Of a stretch of 64,000 nucleotides of DNA, positions 15,938 through 23,503 are shown piece by piece. The notes below the pieces were generated by a model. It was not told the origin of the DNA, ran no database searches, and saw nothing but the letters and a program-made list of their open reading frames with translations. The DNA lies in the NCBI GenBank assembly GCA_910584205.1, contig CAJUAA010000006.1:62001-126000 (forward strand). The letters are read 5' to 3'. The first letter of the stretch is position 1. Each line of letters starts with the position of its first letter. The stretch is from an uncultured Lachnospiraceae bacterium (GTDB lineage: Bacteria; Bacillota; Clostridia; Lachnospirales; Lachnospiraceae). The position numbers and the translations under genes were made by a program.

Positions 15938-17314
15938 ATGGTAAATGTAGTAACCGGATTATCCAGATATGCCATGGCGCTGCTTATGGCGTTCTATACA
16001 CTGTCCGGATTCCAGATGGTGCAAAAGCAGGAGGAGGAAAAACGGGCTGCCCTGTGGCAGCAGGCGTTTCTTCTGTTTTCGCTGCTCCTGATGGGGGATC
16101 TGATCCTGTATCTGAATACGGGGAATGAGAAAGTCCTCTATTTCTGCGGCGCGCAGGTGATCCTGTATCTGGGATTTCTGATCCTGCAGCGTGTGATCTA
16201 CCCGGGAGCGGACCGCCTGCTGAACCACAATCTTCTGCTTCTTCTGAGCGTGGGGCTTCTGATGCTGGCCCGCCTGTCCTTTGACAAGGCCGAGAGGCAG
16301 CTGGAGCTGGCGGTGCTGGCTGCGGGCCTCACGTTCCTGATTCCGTGGGTCATCCGCCGGTCGGGAAGGTTAAGAGGCTATTACTGGTGGTACGGGGCGG
16401 CTGGCCTGGGGCTTCTGACGGCGGTACTGATCGCGGGCAGCTTAAGCTTTGGGGCAAAGCTTGCCATCACCATACACGGAATCACCTTCCAGCCCTCGGA
16501 GTTTGTGAAAATCCTGTTCGTCTTTTTCGCGGCGGGGATGCTCTATGAGCGGCAGGATTTCCGGCGGGTGGTGATCACGACCTGCGCGGCGGCGGCTCAT
16601 GTGCTGGTGCTGGTCCTGTCCAAAGACCTGGGCGGGGCGCTGATCTTCTTTGTCACGTATCTGGTCATGCTCTATCTTGCCACCAGGCAGCCCTTTTATT
16701 TCCTGGCGGGGCTTCTGGCGGGAAGCGCGGCGGCGTGGACGGCATGGAAGCTGTTTTCCCACGTGCAGACCCGGGTGCAGGCGTGGAGCGATCCCTTTTC
16801 CGTGATCGAGCACGGAGGCTATCAGGTGACCCAGTCGCTGTTCGCCATCGGGACCGGAAGCTGGTTCGGACTGGGACTGGGGCAGGGTATGCCCTATAAG
16901 ATTCCGGTGGTGGAGGAGGATTTTATCTTTGCAGCCGTGGCAGAGGAGCTTGGAATCCTGTTTGCGGTGTTCCTGATCTTTGTGTACCTCTGCAGTTTCT
17001 ATATGGTATTTAATATTGCCATGTGCCTGAAGGACGCCTACTACAGGCTGGTGGCGGCGGGCCTTGGGACGCTGTTCATCTTCCAGGCGTTTCTTTCCAT
17101 AGGCGGAGTCATCAAATTCATCCCGTCCACCGGAGTGACCCTTCCGTTCATCAGTTATGGGGGAAGTTCTCTGCTCAGCATGTTCGCCATATGGGCGATC
17201 GTACAGGGGATGTATCTGAAGCGCAGTGATGAGGTGGCAGAATATGAAAAAGATACAAAAAAGGAAAAAAATAAAAAAGCAAAAAAGCCGGTCAAAAAGA
17301 GTAAACAGCCGTGA
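15938..17314 (+). CDS. FtsW/RodA/SpoVE family peptidoglycan glycosyltransferase
   Basis: A SEDS-family protein of 458 aa with about ten to twelve transmembrane helices, which polymerises lipid II glycan chains. Family hallmarks are visible: ITFQPSEFVKILFVFF, a catalytic-loop KDLGGALIFF, and the C-terminal FIPSTGVTLPFISYGGSSLL. The C-terminal tail is lysine-rich (KKEKNKKAKKPVKKSKQP). The last 71 bases overlap the next gene, a class B transpeptidase, so this is a cognate SEDS-bPBP pair. Which process it serves (elongation, division or sporulation) cannot be told from the sequence. Confidence 0.92.
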   Translation: MVNVVTGLSRYAMALLMAFYTLSGFQMVQKQEEEKRAALWQQAFLLFSLLLMGDLILYLNTGNEKVLYFCGAQVILYLGFLILQRVIYPGADRLLNHNLLLLLSVGLLMLARLSFDKAERQLELAVLAAGLTFLIPWVIRRSGRLRGYYWWYGAAGLGLLTAVLIAGSLSFGAKLAITIHGITFQPSEFVKILFVFFAAGMLYERQDFRRVVITTCAAAAHVLVLVLSKDLGGALIFFVTYLVMLYLATRQPFYFLAGLLAGSAAAWTAWKLFSHVQTRVQAWSDPFSVIEHGGYQVTQSLFAIGTGSWFGLGLGQGMPYKIPVVEEDFIFAAVAEELGILFAVFLIFVYLCSFYMVFNIAMCLKDAYYRLVAAGLGTLFIFQAFLSIGGVIKFIPSTGVTLPFISYGGSSLLSMFAIWAIVQGMYLKRSDEVAEYEKDTKKEKNKKAKKPVKKSKQP

Positions 17315-18707
17315 GTACAGCAATATCCTGCTGATTTTCACGGGGATCTTTGTGCTGATGGCCGGATATCTGGCGTATTTTCAGGTGGTCAGGAGCAGGG
17401 AGACCATCAACAATCCGTACAACGCCCGGCTGGAGACCTTTGAGAAACGGGTGATCCGCGGAAACATTCTGGCGCAGGACGGGCAGCTTCTGGCCTGCAC
17501 CAGAGTGGGGGAAGACGGGGAGGAGACCAGAGTCTATCCCTTTGGCTGTACCTTCTCGCATGTACTTGGATACTCCGGATACGGACGGACCGGGATCGAG
17601 GAGCTGGGAAATTTCCAGCTGGTGACGTCCAACGCCTATTTTGTGGAGAAATTCCTCAACGAACTGAAGGAACAGAAGAATATCGGCGACACGCTGGTGA
17701 CCACGCTGGACGTGGACCTTCAGACGGCGGCGCACGACGCGCTGGGGGACCAGAAAGGGGCGGTGGTGGTGCTGGAGCCCGCCACCGGCAATGTGCGGGC
17801 GCTGGTGTCGAAGCCGGATTACGACCCGGGGCAGGTGGCGTCCCGGTGGGATGAGCTGAGCAGCTCGGGGGACAGCGTGCTGCTGAACCGCGCCATGCAG
17901 GGGCTCTATCCGCCAGGCTCCACCTTTAAGACGATTACGCTTCTGGAATATATGAGAGAACACCAGTTCGACATGGACGACTATACCTTTCTCTGTGAGG
18001 GAAAGGTGTCGGTGGGCAATTCCTCCATCAGCTGCTACCATGGAAACCGGCACGGAGAGCTGGATCTGAAGGCTGCGTTTGCCAAATCCTGCAACAGCGC
18101 GTTCGCGGACATGGGGCGGTCGTTCAACGTTCCCTCGTTCCGGAATCTGACAAAGCAGCTGCTGTTTGACTCGGAGCTTCCGCTGGCATTTCCCTACAGC
18201 AAAAGCTCTTTCCGCCTGCAGCCCTCAGACCCGGAAGCGCTGCATATGATGACGGCCATCGGCCAGGGGGATACGCTGGTGACGCCCATGCATATGGCCA
18301 TGCTCATGTCGGCCGTCGCCAATGACGGAGTGCTGATGACGCCCCGGTTTCTGGACCGGACGGAGAGCTATACAGGAGCGGTGATAGTGGAGAAGTATCC
18401 GTCCACTGTGTACGGGGCACTGATGACCCCGGAAGAGGCAAAGCTTCTGCAGGAATATCTCAGAGGAGTCGTGGAAGAGGGAACGGCGTCCAGACTCCAG
18501 AGCGACCGGTATCTGGCGGCGGGCAAGACCGGAACCGCCGAGTACAGCAGCGACAAGAACAAAAGCCACGCCTGGTTTACCGGTTATGTATCCGGTGAGA
18601 AGCCGGACTTAGCGGTCTGCGTCCTCGTGGAAGGCGCAGGCTCCGGCAGCGAGTACGCGGTGCCGGTGGCGAAACGGATCTTTGACGCGTATTACGAGGA
18701 AGAATAG
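17244..18707 (+). CDS. Class B penicillin-binding protein (transpeptidase)
   Basis: A 487-aa membrane-anchored DD-transpeptidase that crosslinks peptidoglycan. Its cytoplasmic N terminus is strongly basic (MKKIQKRKKIKKQKSRSKR), followed by one transmembrane helix (about residues 29-50). All three catalytic motifs are present: STFK with S226 and K229, SCN at 282-284, and KTGT at 428-431. It lacks a large N-terminal pedestal, so it is short for PBP2/PBP3 and resembles PbpA-type proteins paired with RodA/FtsW. The start at 17244 is preferred over an ATG at 17226 because GAGGTGG is well spaced upstream. The overlap with the SEDS gene implies coupled translation. Confidence 0.9.
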   Translation: MKKIQKRKKIKKQKSRSKRVNSREYSNILLIFTGIFVLMAGYLAYFQVVRSRETINNPYNARLETFEKRVIRGNILAQDGQLLACTRVGEDGEETRVYPFGCTFSHVLGYSGYGRTGIEELGNFQLVTSNAYFVEKFLNELKEQKNIGDTLVTTLDVDLQTAAHDALGDQKGAVVVLEPATGNVRALVSKPDYDPGQVASRWDELSSSGDSVLLNRAMQGLYPPGSTFKTITLLEYMREHQFDMDDYTFLCEGKVSVGNSSISCYHGNRHGELDLKAAFAKSCNSAFADMGRSFNVPSFRNLTKQLLFDSELPLAFPYSKSSFRLQPSDPEALHMMTAIGQGDTLVTPMHMAMLMSAVANDGVLMTPRFLDRTESYTGAVIVEKYPSTVYGALMTPEEAKLLQEYLRGVVEEGTASRLQSDRYLAAGKTGTAEYSSDKNKSHAWFTGYVSGEKPDLAVCVLVEGAGSGSEYAVPVAKRIFDAYYEEE

Positions 18708-18734
18708 TACGGGCAGAAAACGTGAAAAATAAAG

Positions 18735-18772
18735 GAAAAAAGGCACTCTACTTTGCGTAGATTGCCTTTTTT
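18735..18772 (+). terminator. Rho-independent terminator after the PBP gene
   Basis: AAAAAAGGCA (18735-18744) pairs with TGCCTTTTTT (18763-18772), with CTAC/GTAG inside the loop. It ends in a six-T run, a good intrinsic terminator. Confidence 0.88.
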
Positions 18773-18791
18773 GCCGTATCTGTGCTACAAT
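18762..18791 (+). promoter_or_regulatory. Candidate promoter overlapping the terminator
   Basis: TTGCCT (18762-18767), an 18-base spacer and an extended -10 TGC-TACAAT (TACAAT 18786-18791). The -35 box is the 3' arm of the upstream terminator. It would drive the HTH-permease/ABC operon with a leader of about 210 bases. Confidence 0.5.
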
Positions 18792-18818
18792 CCGGACATG
18801 AAAGATCTGCGGGGCGGC

Positions 18819-18950
18819 GCCGGTTCCTGTGGATTCAGCTCCTGCCTGCAGGTTCCGGTACCTGCGTCTGCCGGATCACAATGCAGGGCATTGTGTCCCA
18901 ACACCGGCGGCAGGTAACGGGTCGACGGGATTGAACCCACAGGAACCGGC
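18819..18950 (+). ncRNA. Highly structured leader region of unknown type
   Basis: Three nested inverted repeats form one long rod. The outer arm is GCCGGTTCCTGTGG (18819-18832) with CCACAGGAACCGGC (18937-18950), a perfect 14 bp. The middle arms are TACCTGC (18859-18865) with GCAGGTA (18910-18916) and GCCGG (18870-18874) with CCGGC (18904-18908). The inner arm is CACAATGC (18877-18884) with GCATTGTG (18888-18895), a perfect 8 bp. It lies between a likely promoter and the ribosome-binding site of the HTH-permease gene. It does not match a riboswitch class that I can recognise; it may be a regulatory RNA, an attenuator or a remnant of a palindromic mobile repeat. Confidence 0.55.
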
Positions 18951-19011
18951 ACCGGAAAACAGAGGAAAAGTTACATCGTCTGCGGCGGATGCAGATCAGG
19001 GGGAAACGTAT

Positions 19012-20745
19012 ATGGACAATGTCATATTTGGTAAATTCGTACGGGAATCCAGAAAGGAAAAGGGACTGACTCAGAAACAGCTGGCGGATCTGCTCCATGT
19101 GTCAGATAAGACCGTCTCCAAATGGGAGAACGGCGTCGGATTTCCGGATATCAAGCTTCTGGAGCCGCTGGCCTCCGCCCTGGGCGTGAGCCTGCTGGAG
19201 TTGATGCAAAGCGAGCGGGTCAGCGAGGCGAAGGTGGATCGGTCGGACGCGGAGCAGGCGGTGGCAGAGACCATCTCCCGGTCGGAGCAGGCGGAGGAGA
19301 GAAAGCGGCTCATGTGGAAGGTCAAGCTTCTGCTTGGCGCCTGCGCGTGCGGGACCCTGTATCTGGTATGGATCGGAATCCGTTATCTGTATGATGGAGG
19401 TGAGAAAATGCGGGTAAATGAAAGCGCGTGGTACGGCAATCCGGTGACGTTCTACGTATGGGCGGGCCTGCTGGTGATCCTGTGCGGAGCGGCAGCCGTC
19501 TATATCCTGTGGAAGGATGAACAGCTGAATGAAGTGAAGATCGGGCGGCATAAGATCAAAGGCGCTCTGACGATCCTGATGGATATGCTGGTGGTCCTGC
19601 TGCTGCATACCTATCTGTCAGGCATCGCCAATAATCAGGAGCAGCTGGCGCGGCTTCCCGAGCTGCTTCCCATCCAGGGATTTCTAAGCACTTCGGACGG
19701 CAGCAGGCAGGCCGGGCTCTTCATCCGGGAGGAAGTGGTGGATGGCCTTCGGAATTCCGGGCACGTGAAGGACCTGAAGCTGACCGTGCGGATGGAAGCG
19801 GAATCGGGGGCGCTTTCTTCCGGAGGAGAGAAGAAAACGGAGTTGTATCTGGAGGGAGTCAACTGCCTGGAAGCGCTGGGGGACATCAAGGAGACGGACA
19901 TTGTCTGGAACAAAGGGGAGGACGGGACCTTTCTTCAGGGCGCGGAGGCAAAATGCATCGTGTCCCAGGAGCTGTTTGAACAGAACGGCTGGAAGCTGGG
20001 GGAGCAGATTACGCTGGGCCAGTATTATTACGTGCGGGAGGATGAACGGTATATGTGGACGCAGCTTCAGCCTCTGGAGACGGCGGTTTATGAGATTGCC
20101 GGGTATGCGGATCTGCAGCAGACAAAGCTGGACACCTTTATGGTATTTCCGGATGTGGTACTTCCTTTTGAGACGGTCCGGGATGCGTTCCACAGGCTGG
20201 AGATCCCGTTTTTCGCGGACTCGGCGTCCTTCCATGTGGCGGATTCGCTGGAGCTTAATGAGTTTAAACAGGAGATGAGGGATCTGTCGCTGCGGGGAGC
20301 GTCGCCGTTTACGCAGGATTATTCTCTGAACGGCGACGCCCTGAATCTGAATGATGTGGTGTTCATCAACGCGGCGACCTATCTGCGCAGGGTGATTGAT
20401 GTGGTGCGGGCATTTTTCCCGTTTGTATTGATTCTGATCGTCTGCGTGGGTTATCTGGTGACCCTGCTCCTGCTCCAGAGCCGGAGGAACGAGATGGCGC
20501 TCCTTCGTTCCCTGGGCCTCGGAAAGTGGAAATGTTTCCGGATCTTCTTTACCGAGCAGCTGATCCTGGTGGTTACAGGGATTGTGGCCGGGAGCGTGCT
20601 CTCTGTGCTGCTTCAGGGAAATTACGGAGGAAGTTCGGTGCTGACCGGCTGTCTGGTAGGTGTTTTCTATATGCTGGGCAACAGCCTGGCGCTTTGGAAG
20701 CTGATGCAGGTCAGCGTGATGGAAGCGCTGTTTCAGGCAGAGTGA
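19012..20745 (+). CDS. XRE-type HTH domain fused to an FtsX-like ABC permease
   Basis: A 577-aa protein with two parts not usually joined. Residues 1-65 are a complete XRE/Cro helix-turn-helix (FGKFVRESRKEKGLTQKQLADLLHVSDKTVSKWENG). After a charged linker come three membrane segments (about residues 100-205). A long extracytoplasmic domain follows, and then a FtsX/MacB-type permease end (about 460-577) with ALLRSLGLGKWKCFRIFF. The ATG at 19012 has AGGGGGAAAC upstream. It heads an operon with an ABC ATPase and a second FtsX-like permease, so it is probably one half of a membrane ABC machine that also binds DNA. Such fusions occur sporadically in Lachnospiraceae; function is unknown. Confidence 0.82.
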   Translation: MDNVIFGKFVRESRKEKGLTQKQLADLLHVSDKTVSKWENGVGFPDIKLLEPLASALGVSLLELMQSERVSEAKVDRSDAEQAVAETISRSEQAEERKRLMWKVKLLLGACACGTLYLVWIGIRYLYDGGEKMRVNESAWYGNPVTFYVWAGLLVILCGAAAVYILWKDEQLNEVKIGRHKIKGALTILMDMLVVLLLHTYLSGIANNQEQLARLPELLPIQGFLSTSDGSRQAGLFIREEVVDGLRNSGHVKDLKLTVRMEAESGALSSGGEKKTELYLEGVNCLEALGDIKETDIVWNKGEDGTFLQGAEAKCIVSQELFEQNGWKLGEQITLGQYYYVREDERYMWTQLQPLETAVYEIAGYADLQQTKLDTFMVFPDVVLPFETVRDAFHRLEIPFFADSASFHVADSLELNEFKQEMRDLSLRGASPFTQDYSLNGDALNLNDVVFINAATYLRRVIDVVRAFFPFVLILIVCVGYLVTLLLLQSRRNEMALLRSLGLGKWKCFRIFFTEQLILVVTGIVAGSVLSVLLQGNYGGSSVLTGCLVGVFYMLGNSLALWKLMQVSVMEALFQAE

Positions 20746-20756
20746 CATCCATGCGG

Positions 20757-20801
20757 AGCCGGGCAGGGAAAGAAGGTTTCCGAGAGTCCCTGTACCCGGC
20801 T
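20757..20801 (+). promoter_or_regulatory. Intercistronic hairpin between HTH-permease and ATPase genes
   Basis: AGCCGGGCAGGGA (20757-20769) pairs with TCCCTGTACCCGGCT (20787-20801), interrupted by two bases. With no T-run after it, it may be an mRNA-processing or stability element rather than a terminator. Confidence 0.4.
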
Positions 20802-20843
20802 GCCCATGGTCAGGGAAAAACAGAAAGTTGGAGGGTTTCTTTT

Positions 20844-21515
20844 ATGGAAATTTTACGTGCGGAACATGTATCTTACAGTTATCAGACCAAATACCAGAAA
20901 GTGGAGGCAGTGCGGGATGTGAGCTGCAGCTTTGAGCAGGGCGGGTTTTATGCCATTGTGGGAGAGTCCGGGAGCGGCAAGAGTACGTTCCTGTCGCTGC
21001 TGGCGGGCCTGGATGTGCCTTCGGAGGGGACGATCTATGTACAGGGGCAGTCGCTGGGCAGTATGGACCGAGACGCCTACCGGCTCAACCAGGCGTCGGT
21101 GGTCTACCAGTCCTTTCATCTCTTTCCGCTTCTGACGGCGCAGGAGAACGTGATGCTGCCCATGGAATTTAAAAAAGTGAAAAAAAGGGAAGCGGCAGAA
21201 CGGGCAAAGCGGCTTCTGGAACGGGTGGGGCTGGAACCGAGGATTTTAAAGCAGTTTCCGAAGATGATGAGCGGCGGAGAGCAGCAGCGGGTAGCCATCG
21301 CCCGGGCGGTGGCGGCAGGCGGGGAGATCATCCTGGCCGACGAACCAACCGGCAATCTGGATTCGGAAAACGAGAAGAAGATCGTGGCGCTTTTAAAGGA
21401 TCTGGCCCATGAGGACAACTACACGGTCATTGTCATCACACACAATCCCAATGTGGCGGAGGAGACCGACCATGTGTTCCGGATGAAGGACGGAGAGCTT
21501 ACACAGGTGCGCTGA
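20844..21515 (+). CDS. ABC transporter ATP-binding protein (LolD/MacB/BceA type)
   Basis: A nucleotide-binding subunit of 223 aa: Walker A GESGSGKSTF, Q-loop YQSFHLFPLLTAQENV, signature MSGGEQQRVAIARA, Walker B IILADEPTGNLDSE and the switch histidine VITHN. The FHLFPLLTAQENVMLP stretch is typical of the FtsE/LolD/MacB group that works with FtsX-like permeases, which fits both neighbours. An ATG at 20844 with GGAGGG upstream defines the start. The substrate is unknown; related systems move lipoproteins or peptides, or act mechanically on envelope enzymes. Confidence 0.92.
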   Translation: MEILRAEHVSYSYQTKYQKVEAVRDVSCSFEQGGFYAIVGESGSGKSTFLSLLAGLDVPSEGTIYVQGQSLGSMDRDAYRLNQASVVYQSFHLFPLLTAQENVMLPMEFKKVKKREAAERAKRLLERVGLEPRILKQFPKMMSGGEQQRVAIARAVAAGGEIILADEPTGNLDSENEKKIVALLKDLAHEDNYTVIVITHNPNVAEETDHVFRMKDGELTQVR

Positions 21516-21582
21516 GACAGCGGCGGGTGCAGCGGAGGCGTCCGCCTCTGTATGTGAAAAACAAGGACAGGAGATTGACAGG

Positions 21583-23418
21583 ATGATTATCAAAAACAGT
21601 ATCCGGCAGCTTCTGCGGATGAAGGGAAGGGCGGTTTTGTTTCTGGTTCTGCTTCTTTTCGCCTCGGGACTTTTCAGTGTCGGCAGGGGATTCTGGATCA
21701 TCAACCAGAAAAAGACAGAAGCGTATGAGAATACCTTTATGACCGTCGGACTGGTGGAACAGAAGGCAGTTGCGGTGGAAAAGATAAAAGAGTGGGATCC
21801 GGAGAGGGGGGATTACACGATGTATCCCCGTCAGGTCTATGGTTCGTATCATCCGGTGGAGGTACTGGATTTTGAAGGGGCCGGCTATCTGTCCGGTCCG
21901 GAAAAGAGGGTTGCTTATGGAGCGTATCTGCCGGATTATGATGTATACGGCAGCGAGGATCAGATCGGCGGCGGCCTGCGGCTTGACTTTATACTGGAAG
22001 TGACACCTCTGGAGGACGGCGTCATGAACCATATGAAGGCTCAGGTCAATAAGGTATGGAAAGGTACCGGAGTCCGGGAAGGGGATATCGTTCGGATATG
22101 CGATCATTACAATCCGGAGCCGGGTATGCTCTATGCGGACAGGACGTATGTGATGTCGTTGTATGATGCTTCCGGCAACCATGTGGAGGGCGGGCTGGAA
22201 TTCTGTCCGGTTGACATCCGTTCGACGCAGGTGGGGGCGGACGGGAAACTGCTGCCGGATGAAGTGGGCGACGATTATTTCTGCGAGGAGGTGACAGAGG
22301 GCTTCTGGGAATCCGAACGCAGCAGGCGGTGGCGGAACTGGATCGAGGTATATGATTATCCGAATCATATCTTTCCGGTTACCGGGACATGCGACATTCA
22401 GCTGATGATGCCTTTTTATACCGGGGAGGCATATCTTGTTTCCGGCAGAGAGTTTACAGAGGAAGAGTATGCGCAGGGAGAAAAGGTCTGCCTGATTCCG
22501 GAGACATTTGCCCGGAAGAGAGAGCTTTCAGTCGGGGATCAGGTCCGCCTTCCGCTTCTGGTTGCAGACCACAGCCGTTCGGCGGGGATCAATTACTCCA
22601 TCTATGGCGGAGGCGGTTATGTGTATCTGAATGCCGAAGGAGAGCCGTATGAGGTGTTTGAGGACAGCGAATATACCGTCGTCGGAATCTACGGCGGAAC
22701 TGCCGGCGAGATGGACGAATATGGAATGGGGTATCAGGAGGTTGTCATTCCCAGCCGCTCGGTGAAAAACAGCGACGAGGACAATATCGTGTTTTACAGC
22801 CCCATGCGGGGCAGCACAACCTCTTTCCGGATCGAAAACGGGACCATCGAAGAGTATCTGTCCAAATGGAACCGGCTGGGAATCGACGATATAGAGATTA
22901 CGTTTTATGACAAGGGATACACGGAGCTGGAGGCGAATATCAGCAACATGAAGCAGATTTCCAGGATCTTAATTGCGGCGGGCATCATTATGGTGCTGCT
23001 GGTACTGGGATATTTTTCCTGGATCTTTATCATACGCCAGAGAGAACGGACGGCCGTGGAACGCTCCCTGGGATTTCGGAAACGGCACAGCTTCCTGTCC
23101 CTGTTCTGCGGAATCTTCCTGGTCATGCTTCTGGGAAGCGCGGCGGGCTGTACTGCGGGAAGCTGCCTGGCGGGAAGGCTCTCCGACGGCCTGGGACAGA
23201 CGGTCTATTACGATACCTCGTTCGGCAACAGCGGGAGGGCTCTGACGGCAGCGGCGGCGTCTCAGGACCCGGCGGAAGAGGTGTCGGGCAGCCCGTACCC
23301 GGCCGCGTTTCAGAACATGCTTCTGGTCCTGGCGGCGGGCAGCATGATCGCGGGTGCGGGAATCGCCCTGAATCTTCGCCAGGAACCCATGAAGATGTTC
23401 GGAAGCAGGAAGGAATAG
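21583..23418 (+). CDS. FtsX-like ABC transporter permease
   Basis: A 611-aa membrane protein with an N-terminal helix (RAVLFLVLLLFASGLFSVGRG), a large extracytoplasmic domain of about 430 residues, and C-terminal helices. A permease-like loop, RQRERTAVERSLGFRKRHSF, resembles the FtsX-family cytoplasmic loop after the second helix. Small internal Cys pairs occur in the third helix (GCTAGSC). It is the third gene of the HTH-permease/ATPase operon, so the complex is probably a heterodimer of two unequal permeases. Similarity of the outer domain to a known family was not recognised. Confidence 0.85.
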   Translation: MIIKNSIRQLLRMKGRAVLFLVLLLFASGLFSVGRGFWIINQKKTEAYENTFMTVGLVEQKAVAVEKIKEWDPERGDYTMYPRQVYGSYHPVEVLDFEGAGYLSGPEKRVAYGAYLPDYDVYGSEDQIGGGLRLDFILEVTPLEDGVMNHMKAQVNKVWKGTGVREGDIVRICDHYNPEPGMLYADRTYVMSLYDASGNHVEGGLEFCPVDIRSTQVGADGKLLPDEVGDDYFCEEVTEGFWESERSRRWRNWIEVYDYPNHIFPVTGTCDIQLMMPFYTGEAYLVSGREFTEEEYAQGEKVCLIPETFARKRELSVGDQVRLPLLVADHSRSAGINYSIYGGGGYVYLNAEGEPYEVFEDSEYTVVGIYGGTAGEMDEYGMGYQEVVIPSRSVKNSDEDNIVFYSPMRGSTTSFRIENGTIEEYLSKWNRLGIDDIEITFYDKGYTELEANISNMKQISRILIAAGIIMVLLVLGYFSWIFIIRQRERTAVERSLGFRKRHSFLSLFCGIFLVMLLGSAAGCTAGSCLAGRLSDGLGQTVYYDTSFGNSGRALTAAAASQDPAEEVSGSPYPAAFQNMLLVLAAGSMIAGAGIALNLRQEPMKMFGSRKE

Positions 23419-23440
23419 GCAGAAAAGAATAAAATAATAA

Positions 23441-23469
23441 TTGATAAGCTCTGCGAAATGCAGTATGAT
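23441..23469 (+). promoter_or_regulatory. Candidate promoter for the hybrid kinase gene
   Basis: TTGATA (23441-23446), a 17-base spacer and TATGAT (23464-23469), 34 bases before the kinase start codon. Confidence 0.6.
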
Positions 23470-23503
23470 AAAATAAGGAAATCATGTACAAGGGAGAGAA
23501 GAA

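Noticed and set aside
18904..18950. A GGGTCGACGGGATTGAACCC stretch that resembles a tRNA T-arm
   Set aside because: No acceptor stem, anticodon arm or D-arm fits around it; the bases pair as part of the long palindromic rod instead.
18829..19011. In-frame upstream extension of the HTH-permease gene
   Set aside because: It would translate the palindromic leader; the helix-turn-helix begins at 19012 with AGGGGGAAAC upstream.
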